Source: Paractinoplanes pyxinae (GTDB taxonomy: Bacteria; Actinomycetota; Actinomycetes; Mycobacteriales; Micromonosporaceae). Taken from it: a DNA stretch of 64,000 bases. Shown here in pieces: positions 32,603-41,317 of the stretch. The stretch lies in assembly GCF_026626335.1 (NCBI RefSeq), contig NZ_JAPNTZ010000003.1, forward strand, positions 558,001 through 622,000, read 5' to 3'. A model generated the notes under the pieces. That model made no database searches. It saw only the letters and a list, made by a program, of their open reading frames with translations, and was not told the origin of the DNA. The translations under genes and the position numbers were made by a program. Position 1 is the stretch's first letter, and the number at the start of each line of letters is the position of its first letter.

Positions 32603-33574
32603 ATGCCGGACGACGTGCGGCAGGCCTTCGCGGCGCTGTCGTCGGACAGCGAGCGCGGCCTGCTGCTGACCGGCCCCGAACTGCGCTACCAGGCCGCCCG
32701 CCGCCGCTCCCGCCGGGCCGGGCTGGCCGCGACGGCGATCGTGGTGCTGGCCGCCGCCTCGATCGGCACCGGCTGGGCGGTGACCAGGGCCGACGGCCGC
32801 CCGGCGGCGTCGCCGTCGACCGGCAGCCTCGCCGGTCCGGCCCCCTCGGTGAGCCACGCGCGCAGCCTCGCGCCGCCGCCGCCTTCATCGGTTCCCCCGA
32901 GCGTCCCGCCGTCCGCCCCGGCGCCCCCCAGCGAACCGCCGTCGCCCACGCCGTCGTCCGAGCCGCCGCCCACGAGCGGGCCGGCGACCGCCGAACCGAT
33001 GCCGGCGGAGATCCCGTACCAGGTGACGCTGCGCCAGGAGGACGCCAACGCGACCGTCACGTACTTCGAGCCGCTCGGCGTGCCGGAGTTCTGCCCGGCG
33101 GCCAAGTTCCCGAGCCAGAAGCAGCTCGGCGTGAGCGCGTCGATCATTTCGCGCTACCGAAAGCCGGACAACCCGCCCCCGAAGGGCATTCCGGACGACG
33201 CGGTCTACAACACTGTCGGCGTCTACCACGGCGACGGCGCCGAGGATTACCTGACCGAGCTGCGGCGGGCCGCCGAGGTCTGCGCGACCAGCCAGGTGCG
33301 CGGCCTCGACGTGCGGTTCGGCCTGCTCACGCCGCTGGGCGTGGGCGACGAGTCGGTGCTGATCGAGCGGTCGTACGAGGAGGTCGACGCCGAGGGCAAG
33401 CCGCTGGACAATGGCCGCTGGCGCAACACGTACATCGCGGCCGTCCGGATCGGCGACGCGGTGACCCTCATCGACTGCCGCGGCTACGAGAACGCCGCCT
33501 CGGAAGTCGAGACAGCCCGGACGCTCGGCCAAGCCCTGGCCAAGCGCTTGAAGGCCTGGCGGCGCCCGGGCTGA
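32603..33574 (+). CDS. Single-pass membrane protein with extracellular domain, tandem paralogue B
   Basis: The protein has 323 residues and starts 3 nt after paralogue A stops. It repeats the same architecture: cytoplasmic VRQAFAALSSDSERGLLLTGPE, a membrane helix, a Pro/Ser linker and an outer domain with FEPLGVPEFCPAAKF, VYNTVGVYHGDGAEDYLTEL and VGDESVLIERSYEE. The cytoplasmic and outer parts are strongly alike while the linkers differ. This points to duplication followed by divergence of the exposed domain. It converges with the F420 oxidoreductase gene, with 6 bp between. Confidence 0.82.
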   Translation: MPDDVRQAFAALSSDSERGLLLTGPELRYQAARRRSRRAGLAATAIVVLAAASIGTGWAVTRADGRPAASPSTGSLAGPAPSVSHARSLAPPPPSSVPPSVPPSAPAPPSEPPSPTPSSEPPPTSGPATAEPMPAEIPYQVTLRQEDANATVTYFEPLGVPEFCPAAKFPSQKQLGVSASIISRYRKPDNPPPKGIPDDAVYNTVGVYHGDGAEDYLTELRRAAEVCATSQVRGLDVRFGLLTPLGVGDESVLIERSYEEVDAEGKPLDNGRWRNTYIAAVRIGDAVTLIDCRGYENAASEVETARTLGQALAKRLKAWRRPG

Positions 33575-33580
33575 TGATCC

Positions 33581-34042
33581 CTAGGCCAGGCGGGCCGGGA
33601 AACCGCCGGTGGCGATGGGCCCCCAGCGGTCGATGGTGATGCGGATCAGGGACTTGCCCTGGTCGCGCATCGCCTGGCGGTACTCGTCCCAGTTCGGGTG
33701 CTCGCCCGAGATGACGCGGAAGTACTCGACCAGCGGCTCGACCGCATCGGGCTGGTCGATCACCTCGGCCGTGCCGTCGACCTGCACCCAGGCGCCGCCG
33801 AAGTCGTCGGAGAGCACGCAGACCGACACCAGCGGGTTGCGCCGCAGGTTGTAGACCTTGGCCCGCTCGGGATAGGTCGAGATGACGATGCGGCCCTCGG
33901 TGTCGACGCCGCACGTGTTGGGCGAGGCCTGCGGGCGGCCGTCGCGCCGGGTCGTCATCAGGATGGCCTTGTGCCGCGGGCGCAGGAACTCGAGCAGCTC
34001 GTCCCGGCTGACCTCGGTGTTGGTGGCGATCGTGCGAGCCAT
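33581..34042 (-). CDS. PPOX-class F420-dependent oxidoreductase-like protein
   Basis: The protein has 153 residues from ATG 34042, which has GGTGGAG upstream; these bases also encode the end of ppgK. The split beta-barrel pattern is clear: FLRPRHKAILMTTRRDGRPQ, RIVISTYPERAKVYNLRRNP and VQVDGTAEVIDQPDAVEPL. Members bind F420 or a flavin and reduce small molecules. The start lies 2 nt after the ppgK stop, so both are co-transcribed. The substrate is unknown. Confidence 0.9.
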   Translation of the reverse strand: MARTIATNTEVSRDELLEFLRPRHKAILMTTRRDGRPQASPNTCGVDTEGRIVISTYPERAKVYNLRRNPLVSVCVLSDDFGGAWVQVDGTAEVIDQPDAVEPLVEYFRVISGEHPNWDEYRQAMRDQGKSLIRITIDRWGPIATGGFPARLA

Positions 34043-34044
34043 CG

Positions 34045-34842
34045 TCACTCCACCACCCGGGCGCCGGCCTCGTGCGGCGTCACGCCGTCGTCGGCCGGCT
34101 TGCGGCCGTCGATCTCGGCGATGCGGGCCGCGCCGATGATGCCGGCGTTGTTGAGCAGGGTGGCCGGCACCATGGGGGTGCGGATGTCGATCAGCGGCAG
34201 GAAGCGGTCGGACTTCTTGCTGACGCCGCCGCCGATGATGAACAGCCGCGGCGAGAGCAGCATCTCGACGTGGGCCAGATAGTCGCGGACCCGGCCGGCC
34301 CACTTCTCCCAGCTCATGTCGTCCTGCTCGCGGGCGCGGTCGCTGGCCCGGGTCTCGGCGTCGTGACCGTCGAGCTCGAGGTGGCCGAACTCGGTGTTCG
34401 GGATGAGTGTGCCGTCGAGGAACAGCGCGCTGCCGATGCCGGTGCCGAACGTCAGCATCATGATCAGCCCGGTCTGGTCGCGGCCGGCGCCGAACGCCAC
34501 CTCGGCCACGCCCGCCGCGTCGGCGTCGTTGAGCACCGAGACCGGCTTGCCCAGGCGCTCGGTGAACAGCTGGGCGGCCGGGGCGTCGAGCCAGGACTTG
34601 TCGACGTTGGCCGCCGTGCGGGTCACCCCGTCGACCACCACGCCCGGGAAGGTGATGCCGACCCGGTCGAACTGGCCCTCGAACTGGGCCGCCACCTCGG
34701 CGACCGCCTCGACGACGCTGGTGACGTCGGACGGCTGCGGGGTGGGCACCCGGTACCGCTCGGCGAGCAGCTCGCCCTGGACGGTGTCGACCGGAGCCCC
34801 CTTGACCCCGGAGCCGCCGATGTCGATGCCGAGAATGGCCAT
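34045..34842 (-). CDS. ppgK: Polyphosphate glucokinase
   Basis: The protein has 265 residues from ATG 34842, before which GGGAAA serves as a weak ribosome site. The ROK fold has the phosphate loop [29 protein letters not shown], the second phosphate loop [24 protein letters not shown] and the adenosine-region IIGGGVSKK. The family uses polyphosphate or ATP to make glucose-6-phosphate. It sits in a window that also carries the GlgE glucan pathway. Confidence 0.94.
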   Translation of the reverse strand: MAILGIDIGGSGVKGAPVDTVQGELLAERYRVPTPQPSDVTSVVEAVAEVAAQFEGQFDRVGITFPGVVVDGVTRTAANVDKSWLDAPAAQLFTERLGKPVSVLNDADAAGVAEVAFGAGRDQTGLIMMLTFGTGIGSALFLDGTLIPNTEFGHLELDGHDAETRASDRAREQDDMSWEKWAGRVRDYLAHVEMLLSPRLFIIGGGVSKKSDRFLPLIDIRTPMVPATLLNNAGIIGAARIAEIDGRKPADDGVTPHEAGARVVE

Positions 34843-35038
34843 TGTGTTTCCCGTCTTGAGGTGCCTGGTTGTGCTTCCGCTGTTTACCACGGAGCCCCGA
34901 CATTAAATCCCCTGGCGGTTGCGGGGTGACCCTCGTACTTTCGGCTAGGCAAGCCTCGTCTTCTCGGTTAGCGTGAGAGAACTGAACGGTCGCCGCGTGC
35001 GGGCACGGCTCTCTGCCCGCCCTCTGGAGGACCCTCCC

Positions 35039-35800
35039 ATGGCCGTGTCCCACGCCGAGCCCACCGCATCCGATCTGCTGGTCGAACTCGCGTCCCAGCC
35101 CGACTCAGCGTCCCGAGCCCACCTGCGCGACCGCGCGATCGAGGCCTGGCTGCCCTTGGCCCGCCACCTGGCCCAGCGCTACTCCGGCCGCGGCGAACCC
35201 ACCGACGACCTGATCCAGACGGCCACGGTCGGCCTGATCAAGGCGGTCGACAAGTTCGACCCGGCCCGCGGGGTGGATTTCGCGGGCTACGCCATTCCCA
35301 CCATCATCGGCGAGATCAAGCGCCACTTCCGCGACCGCACCTGGTCGGTCCGGGTGCCGCGCCGCCTGCAGGAGCTGCGCCTGGCTATCACCGAGGCCAA
35401 CGCCACCCTGACCCACAGCCTGGGCCGCTCCCCGACGGTCGCCGACGTGGCCACCCACCTCGGCGTCTCCGAGGAAGACGTGCTGGAAGGCCTCGAGGGC
35501 GCCCGCGCCTACAACGCCACGTCCCTGTCGACCCCCATCACAGCCGACGGCTCGACCGAGCTGGGCGACACCCTGGGCGGCGAGGACTACGAGTACGAGC
35601 TGGCCGAAACACGAGTGGCGCTGGGCCCGGCCCTGGCCACCCTCGACGACCGCGAGCAGAAGATCCTGACGCTCCGCTTCTACGGCAACCTGACCCAGTC
35701 CCAGATCGCCGACCAGGTGGGAATCAGCCAGATGCACGTCTCCCGCCTGCTGACGAGGGCGCTGGCAAAGCTGCGCTCAGAGCTGCACGAGGGCTTCTGA
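35039..35800 (+). CDS. SigB/SigF-type group 3 RNA polymerase sigma factor
   Basis: The protein has 253 residues from ATG 35039, with GGAGG about 9 nt upstream. Region 2 (PLARHLAQRYSGRGEPTDDLIQTATVGLIKAVDKFDP), region 3 (LRLAITEANATLTHSLGRSPTVADVATHLGVSEEDV) and region 4 (LDDREQKILTLRFYGNLTQSQIADQVGISQMHVSRLL) are all present. It belongs to the SigB/SigF/SigG stress and development group. No anti-sigma RsbW homologue is adjacent. The SpoIIE phosphatase at 49-50.7 kb is a possible distant partner. Confidence 0.94.
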   Translation: MAVSHAEPTASDLLVELASQPDSASRAHLRDRAIEAWLPLARHLAQRYSGRGEPTDDLIQTATVGLIKAVDKFDPARGVDFAGYAIPTIIGEIKRHFRDRTWSVRVPRRLQELRLAITEANATLTHSLGRSPTVADVATHLGVSEEDVLEGLEGARAYNATSLSTPITADGSTELGDTLGGEDYEYELAETRVALGPALATLDDREQKILTLRFYGNLTQSQIADQVGISQMHVSRLLTRALAKLRSELHEGF

Positions 35801-35805
35801 CGGCT

Positions 35806-35834
35806 CTTTCAGAGGCAAGATCAAATTCTGAAAG
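35806..35834 (+). terminator. Stem-loop after the sigma factor gene
   Basis: CTTTCAGA and TCTGAAAG form a perfect 8-bp stem around a 13-nt A-rich loop, beginning 6 nt after the stop. There is no clear T-tract, so it may be a weak terminator or an RNA-stability element. Confidence 0.45.
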
Positions 35835-35978
35835 CAGCTGTCGTAGCGGGGTGGGGGGTTACAGACCGTCGCTCCCGCCGAGGGCCCGGGCGGGCTTCGC
35901 TGGCCGCTGGCGCGTCCAGAACGCGAATCCCACCCGGGCGGCCTGCGTAAGTGGTTGCGCTCGAAAACCAAGAACAAA

Positions 35979-36012
35979 CAACCCCCTCGGGCCGCCCAGC
36001 CCGAGGGGGTTG
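35979..36012 (-). terminator. Intrinsic terminator of the general stress protein gene
   Basis: CAACCCCCTCGGG and CCCGAGGGGGTTG form a perfect 13-bp stem. On the minus strand it is followed by TTTGTTCTTGG and lies 18 nt past the stop of the gene at 36030. It may also stop transcripts from the sigma factor gene. Confidence 0.85.
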
Positions 36013-36029
36013 CCGACTTTGAAGTTGGG

Positions 36030-36588
36030 TTACTGGGCGCCCGACGCCTGCCAGTTCAGGGAGACCAGCAGCTGACGCGCCTGCTCGGCGACCTCGGGGT
36101 CGGTGACCACCGCGTACTGCCCGGCCTGGATGGAGGAGCGCGAGGCGAAATCGCGGCGGCCGCCGGTGGCGGCGTGGGCGATGGCGCCGAAGACGGCGCC
36201 CCAGGCGGCGCCGATCAGGAGGCAGACCAGGATGACGGCGAACCAGCTGGAGTCGCTGAACAGGCCGAACAGCAGGCCCACGAAGAGGCCGAACCAGGCG
36301 CCGCTGGCCGCGCCGGCCAAAGCGGCCCGGGCTACGGTCACGCGGCCGAGCACGTTTTCGATGAGGCGCAGGTCGGTGCCGATGATGGCGGTGCGCTCGA
36401 CCGGGAACTTGTTGTCGCTGAGCGTGTCGACGGCCTTCTGCGCCTGCGCGTAGTCGGGGTAGGTGCCGACCACGACGGTGGGGGAGCCGCCCCCGGCCAG
36501 GGTCTGCGCGGGCAGGCTGGGCACTCCGGCCGGGCCGGTGGGGACGCCGCCGGGGGCTGTCGGGTTATCCGGGGGTGGGCGCGGTCAT
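36030..36588 (-). CDS. General stress protein with glycine-zipper membrane hairpin, frameshifted near its start
   Basis: ATG 36588 has a strong GGGAGG 6 nt upstream and overlaps the PAP2 stop (ATGA), but its frame meets TAA after MTAPTPG. Removing one C from the CCCCC run (plus-strand GGGGG at 36571-36575) joins it to the downstream frame as MTAPTPDNPTAPGGVP. The main frame reads VVVGTYPDYAQAQKAVDTLSDNKFPVE, a Gly/Ala-rich double membrane hairpin, then GQYAVVTDPEVAEQARQLL, as in actinobacterial general stress proteins. Translation could restart at GTG 36524, giving 164 residues. It is either a real phase mutation or a homopolymer error. Confidence 0.85.
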
Positions 36589-37529
36589 TTCGTACCTCCC
36601 TTGACGCGGCGGCCGGCTGGTGCCGGGGCGCCGGGCTTCTTACTCACTGAAACTTCGGACGCGGGGTAGGCGGCGGCCAGGCGGGCCCACAGCAGGAACA
36701 CGCCGGCCGCGACGGCCGTGATCGCGGCCGAGCCGGCCAGGAACGCGAAGCGGCCCGAGACCAGGTCGGGCATGGCCCGTTCGGAGAGGACGACCGAGGC
36801 CAGCCCGAACAGGCCGGCCGCGGCGGTCACCGCGCCGACGGCCAGCAGCGGCAGCCGGACCACGCGGCTGGCCGGCTGGGTGTCCATCGGCTTGAGCAGC
36901 CGGATGACGAAGACCGCGAACGCGCCCCAGGCCAGCGTGACCATCAGCGCCGCCACGGTGTCGCTCGGGCGGTGCCATTCGGCCCAGACCGTGGCCACCG
37001 CGATGATCGTGACGTAGGCGAAGCCGGCCAGGGCCACCGTGCCGCGCAGGGCCTGCGGCAGCACCAGGATCACCGCGAACGCCACCGACGCGGCGGCCGT
37101 GGTGTGGCCGCTGGGGAACGAGTTGGCCATGCCCGAGCCGTCCAGGTCGGGGCGGGGCAGCTGGGTCTTGAGCAGCTGGGTGGTCAGGTTGGCCCCGATC
37201 ACCAGCACGGCCGCGCCGAGGGCCAGGTCGAGCCGGCGGCGCACCACGCCGAAGACGGCCGCGAACAGGCAGACCAGCACGAGGCTGGCCAGCGAGGTGC
37301 CGTTGAGCGTGCGCTCGAGCACGCCGACCACGCGGGCGTGGTGGACGTCGGCGCCGCGCATCACGAGGGTGTCGACCTGCTGGCCGAGGGTGCTGCGGAC
37401 GGCGACCTGATAGAGCGCCGGCACGGCCAGCGTGGCCAGCACGGCGATGCCGAGGGGGGCGAGCAGGTGCCGGGAGGAGCCGCTGGCGCGCGCGGCTGTC
37501 GCCGGTTGGGGCGACGCCAGGACCGTCAT
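36585..37529 (-). CDS. PAP2-superfamily membrane phosphatase
   Basis: The protein has 314 residues with about six to eight membrane helices. The phosphatase motifs are in order: KTQLPRPDL (KX6RP-like), NSFPSGHTTAA and EWHRPSDTVAA, where the expected SR before the His motif is replaced by AEWHRPSD. It probably removes phosphate from an undecaprenyl or other lipid pyrophosphate at the outer membrane face. A charged C-terminal tail ends KPGAPAPAGRRVKGGTK. Its stop overlaps the start of the general stress protein. Confidence 0.9.
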   Translation of the reverse strand: MTVLASPQPATAARASGSSRHLLAPLGIAVLATLAVPALYQVAVRSTLGQQVDTLVMRGADVHHARVVGVLERTLNGTSLASLVLVCLFAAVFGVVRRRLDLALGAAVLVIGANLTTQLLKTQLPRPDLDGSGMANSFPSGHTTAAASVAFAVILVLPQALRGTVALAGFAYVTIIAVATVWAEWHRPSDTVAALMVTLAWGAFAVFVIRLLKPMDTQPASRVVRLPLLAVGAVTAAAGLFGLASVVLSERAMPDLVSGRFAFLAGSAAITAVAAGVFLLWARLAAAYPASEVSVSKKPGAPAPAGRRVKGGTK

Positions 37530-37749
37530 GGGCGGTGTCCTTCGGGAGGGCTGGGCAGGGCGCTAGGCCTTTGCCCAACCGGCTGCTTTTCTAAGCGCGT
37601 CGAATCATAAGTCTCAGCAGGTTCACGGCGACACATCCGCAACGTGTGCGTCTCGTCGCAACTTGTCTGCACCCTGGCGCGCTCTTGCCTCGCAACGCCG
37701 CGCCGCCACCTTCTAACGGACGCCGCCCGTGAAGAAGGAGACGTACCAG

Positions 37750-38892
37750 ATGAAGCAGTACGCCCGCCGGTTCGCCGGCCCGCTGCTCGTGTTCGCCGTT
37801 GGCGCCGGTCTTGTCGCCGCGCCCGGTACGGCGAACGCGGCCGCGGTCTCGGCCACGATCGACGTGCGCACCACGCTCAAGGTGCGGTCCGGGCCCTCGC
37901 TGGCCGACAAGGTGCTCGGGTCGCTGCGGGACAACCAGCGTGTCTCCACCGTCTGCTCGGTCACCGGCCAGAGCGTGCGCGGTTCCGTGCGTACGACGGC
38001 CCAGTGGGACAAGCTCAGCACGGGTGGGTACGTCACCCACGCGTACGTGCGCAGCAGCGCGGCCATCAAGCGCTGCGCGACCACGTCGCCCCAGGCCGAG
38101 GCCGTGAAGACCAAGCCCGGCAAGCCGATCGCCACGACGAACAAGGTCGGCACGGTCCGCAGCTCCGACGGCAAGGTCAACATCCGCTCGGGCCCGTCGA
38201 CCACCGCGCCCGTGCGGCGGATCGTCGCCAGCGGCGCCAAGGTGACCGGCGTCTGCTACGTGTCCGGCTCGATGGTGGCCGGCACGGTCCGCACGACCGC
38301 GCAGTGGAACAAGCTCTCCGACGGCAACTACATCTCGCACGCGTACGTGTCGACGGCCGCTCTCAAGGCCTGCCCGGGCGCCGCCCCGGTCACGCCGGCG
38401 CCGGCCACCACCCTCACGCCGGAGCAGTTCATCAAGGCGGCCGTCCCCGGCGCGCAGCTGGGCTGGCGCGAGTACGGCGTCCCGGCCTCGGTGACCATCG
38501 CGCAGGCGATCCTGGAGTCGGGCTGGGGCCGCAGCGGCCTGTCGTCGGTCGACCGCAACTACTTCGGCATCAAGTGCCAGAGCGGCAAGTACGGCACGCT
38601 GGCCAACGGCTGCCACGAGTACAAGACGCAGGAGTGCACCAAGGAGGGCACCTGCTTCACCACGACGGCGACCTTCCGCACGTACGCCTCGATGGGCCAC
38701 TCGTTCCGTGACCACGGCAACTTCCTGAAGGTCAACCCGCGTTACGCCCCGGCCTTCAACTACACCAAGAACGCCAACGCCTTCATCTGGAACGTGTGGA
38801 AGGCCGGCTACGCCACCGACCCGAACTACTACACCAAGGTCACCACGCTGATGGCGCAGCAGAAGCTGTACCAGTACGACACCTGGAAGTAA
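37750..38892 (+). CDS. Secreted SH3/glucosaminidase peptidoglycan hydrolase
   Basis: The protein has 380 residues from ATG 37750, with GAAGGAG 9 nt upstream. A Sec signal (FAGPLLVFAVGAGLVAAPGTANA) precedes two bacterial SH3 repeats (TTLKVRSGPSLADKVLGSL; KVNIRSGPSTTAPVRRIV), each ending in a HAYV strand. The C-terminal half is a FlgJ/LytD-type N-acetylglucosaminidase (VTIAQAILESGWGRSGLS with the catalytic Glu, YFGIKCQSGKYG, and a closing FIWNVWKAGYATDPNYYTKV). It should cut the glycan strand of the wall. A terminator follows directly. Confidence 0.93.
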   Translation: MKQYARRFAGPLLVFAVGAGLVAAPGTANAAAVSATIDVRTTLKVRSGPSLADKVLGSLRDNQRVSTVCSVTGQSVRGSVRTTAQWDKLSTGGYVTHAYVRSSAAIKRCATTSPQAEAVKTKPGKPIATTNKVGTVRSSDGKVNIRSGPSTTAPVRRIVASGAKVTGVCYVSGSMVAGTVRTTAQWNKLSDGNYISHAYVSTAALKACPGAAPVTPAPATTLTPEQFIKAAVPGAQLGWREYGVPASVTIAQAILESGWGRSGLSSVDRNYFGIKCQSGKYGTLANGCHEYKTQECTKEGTCFTTTATFRTYASMGHSFRDHGNFLKVNPRYAPAFNYTKNANAFIWNVWKAGYATDPNYYTKVTTLMAQQKLYQYDTWK

Positions 38893-38908
38893 GAACACCG
38901 CGAGACCC

Positions 38909-38946
38909 CGCCCCCGTCGGCCGAACCCGGCCGACGGGGGCGATTT
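38909..38946 (+). terminator. Intrinsic terminator
   Basis: CGCCCCCGTCGGCC and GGCCGACGGGGGCG form a perfect 14-bp stem with loop GAACCC, then ATTTG. It separates the glucosaminidase gene from the histidine kinase gene. Confidence 0.88.
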
Positions 38947-38952
38947 GCGTCT

Positions 38953-38958
38953 TATGCT
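38953..38958 (+). promoter_or_regulatory. -10 element of the histidine kinase gene
   Basis: TATGCT lies 7 nt before GTG 38966 and just after the upstream terminator, which argues for a leaderless start there and against the upstream TTG (38945) and ATG (38954). Confidence 0.5.
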
Positions 38959-38965
38959 GGCTTTG

Positions 38966-41284
38966 GTGAAGCCACGAGAGCCCTCGGAGGCCCGCCGCGG
39001 GCGCCTCACCGGTCTCTTGCTGGCCGGAGCTGTCCTGCTGGCCGGGCTCGCCGTCGTGATCTCGGTGTACGCCGTCATGCGGGGCGCTCAGCGTGAGAAC
39101 GCCGAGCGCGTGATGGACCAGCGCACCGAGATGGCCCGCGCCGCCGTGCAGACCGAGACCGAGCGCTACCGGTCGCTGGTCGAGACGGCCGCCGCCGGCA
39201 TCAGCACCGACGCCGGCCTGACCTGGGCCGAGTTCGACGCGGCGACGGCCCCGCTGGCCACGGCCAACCTGATCGGCGCGGCCTCGCTGGCCTACGTCGT
39301 CCCCGTCCGGACGAGCGACATCCCGGCCCAGCAGGCGCTGTGGCGCTCGCGGGGCGCCAGCGGGCTCGAGCTGCATGCCGCCGTGCCGACCGACGAGCAC
39401 TTCTTCTCGATCTACACGCGTCAGCTGGCCGCGCAGGGCCGCCCGATGAACGGCCTCGACGTGGCGGCCGCGCCCGAGGCGGCGGCCGCCCTCACCGACG
39501 CCCGGCGCATCGGCCAGCCCAGTGTCTCCGACGCGTACGTGCTGCTGCGTGACCGCAATCTGCCGGCGGCCCAGCAGCAGCGCTCGTTCGTCTTCGCCGC
39601 GCCCATCTGGACGAAGGCCAACACGCCCCAGTTCCGCGGCTGGCTGGTCCTCGGCCTGCGCGGGCAGGACTTCCTCACCGGCATGCTGCGCACGGTCAGC
39701 CAGAACCAGCTCGACGGCGCGCTGCTGGCCACCAACCGCGACGGCCGGACACCGGTGGTCGCCGAGTACACCGTCCCCGGCCGCACCGACCTGGACCGTA
39801 CGGCCGACCTGGTGGTCGCCGACCGCGGCTGGACCCTGATCACCCGGGCCGACGCCTCGCACCTGCCCGGCGCCTCGAGCCGGCTGCCGCTCACCGTGCT
39901 GCTGACCGGCATCGCCCTGGCCGTGCTGCTGGCCGGCCTCGTCTACGTGCTGGCCACCGGCCGGGCCCGGGCCTGGGCCAAGGTGCAGGAGGCCACGACC
40001 GACCTGCGCGCGGCCGAGGAGGAGAGCCGCCGCCAGGCCGGGCTGCTCGGCGCGATCATGGCCAGCATCAGCGACGCGGTCGGTGTGGTCGACGAGCGCG
40101 GAGCGTTCCTGCTGCACAACCCGGCCGCGCGGGACCTGCTCGGGGTGGCCGAGGACGAGAACGACCCGCAGGAGTGGCAGAAGCACTACGGCCTGTTCCG
40201 CCCGGACGGCCGCACGCCGTTCCCGGTCGACGAGACGCCGCTGATCCGGGCCCTGCACGGCGAGGCCTGCGACGGCGTCGAGATGATCGTCCGCAACGAC
40301 CGGCGGCCGGAGGGGGTGCTGGTCAGCGTGGACGGGCGGCCGCTCGACACCAGCGCCGACCGGCACGGCGCGGTGGCCGTCTTCCACGACATCACCGAGC
40401 TGCGCCGCTACGAGAACGACCTGGCCGTGTTCGCCGGGGTGGTCGCGCACGACCTGAAGGCGCCGCTCACCGTCATCCGCGGGCACTCCGAGGCCGCTGT
40501 CGAAGACCTTCCCCCGGGTACGGGCGTGGAGCGCAGCCTGGAGCGGATCATCCTGGCCGTCGACCGCATGGCCGGGCTGATCGACACCCTGCTGGCCTAC
40601 AGCACCGCCCGGGACGCCCCGCTGCGCCTCCGCCGGGTCGATCTGGGCGCCCTGGTGGCCGAGGTGGTGCACGACCGTACGGCTCACTTGCGCCCCGAGG
40701 ACCACCCGGAGATCACCGTCGGCGAGCTGCCGGAGGTGACGGCCGACCCGGCGATGCTGCGGCACGTGCTGGACAACCTGATCGGCAACGCCCTCAAGTA
40801 CGTGCGCCCCGGCACCGACCCGCGCGTCGGCGTCTCCGGCGTCACCGAGCACGGCCAGGCGCGGATCGAGGTGGCCGACCGGGGGATCGGCATCCCCGAC
40901 GACGCCAAGGACGACGTGTTCGACCGCTTCCACCGGGCCCACGCCGAGGCCGGGTATGCCGGCACCGGCCTGGGCCTGGCCATCTGCAAACGCATCGTGG
41001 AGCGCCACGGCGGCGAGATCGGGGTGTCCGACAACCCCGGCGGCGGCACGCGCTTCCAATTCACCCTGCCGCTTCTGAAGGAGAACGAGATGAGAGCCGA
41101 CCACGACGACGCCGCCACCCGGGCCGCCCTGGAACGGGCCCTGGCCGAGCGGGCCGCGATGGAGAACGCCCGGCTGCCCGGGCTGAGCGCGCTGCCCGCG
41201 GCCGACCCGTCGTCGCACGACCCGGCCGCGGCCCGGCTGCGGGCTCCCGTGCCCGACCACCATCCCCGCGCCGATCACGAGTAG
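38966..41284 (+). CDS. CHASE-PAS sensor histidine kinase
   Basis: The protein has 772 residues from GTG 38966. A membrane helix (about 14-38) is followed by a CHASE-type extracytoplasmic domain (SLAYVVPVRTSDIPAQQALW ... FVFAAPIW), a second helix (about 310-330, LTVLLTGIALAVLLAGLVYVL) and a coiled stretch. A PAS domain then leads to HisKA with the phospho-acceptor FAGVVAHDLKAPLTVIRGHS, and HATPase with LDNLIGNALKYV, VADRGIGIPD and GTGLGLAICKRI. An unusual ~60-residue acidic/His-rich tail follows the kinase core. No response regulator is adjacent, so it is an orphan kinase here. Confidence 0.93.
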   Translation: MKPREPSEARRGRLTGLLLAGAVLLAGLAVVISVYAVMRGAQRENAERVMDQRTEMARAAVQTETERYRSLVETAAAGISTDAGLTWAEFDAATAPLATANLIGAASLAYVVPVRTSDIPAQQALWRSRGASGLELHAAVPTDEHFFSIYTRQLAAQGRPMNGLDVAAAPEAAAALTDARRIGQPSVSDAYVLLRDRNLPAAQQQRSFVFAAPIWTKANTPQFRGWLVLGLRGQDFLTGMLRTVSQNQLDGALLATNRDGRTPVVAEYTVPGRTDLDRTADLVVADRGWTLITRADASHLPGASSRLPLTVLLTGIALAVLLAGLVYVLATGRARAWAKVQEATTDLRAAEEESRRQAGLLGAIMASISDAVGVVDERGAFLLHNPAARDLLGVAEDENDPQEWQKHYGLFRPDGRTPFPVDETPLIRALHGEACDGVEMIVRNDRRPEGVLVSVDGRPLDTSADRHGAVAVFHDITELRRYENDLAVFAGVVAHDLKAPLTVIRGHSEAAVEDLPPGTGVERSLERIILAVDRMAGLIDTLLAYSTARDAPLRLRRVDLGALVAEVVHDRTAHLRPEDHPEITVGELPEVTADPAMLRHVLDNLIGNALKYVRPGTDPRVGVSGVTEHGQARIEVADRGIGIPDDAKDDVFDRFHRAHAEAGYAGTGLGLAICKRIVERHGGEIGVSDNPGGGTRFQFTLPLLKENEMRADHDDAATRAALERALAERAAMENARLPGLSALPAADPSSHDPAAARLRAPVPDHHPRADHE

Positions 41285-41317
41285 TCGCCCGGCCCGCGGC
41301 GGGGCAGGATGAGAGTC

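Noticed and set aside
34946..34957. TAGGCAAGCCTC resembling an iron-regulator (IdeR/DmdR) box upstream of the sigma factor
   Set aside because: Only the core AGGC/GCCT symmetry matches, there is no iron-related gene next to it, and the flanks depart from consensus.
37530..37749. Possible c-di-AMP (ydaO-type) riboswitch before the cell-wall hydrolase, as seen in other actinobacteria
   Set aside because: None of the conserved ydaO blocks could be found in the 220-bp leader; nothing else recognisable is there.
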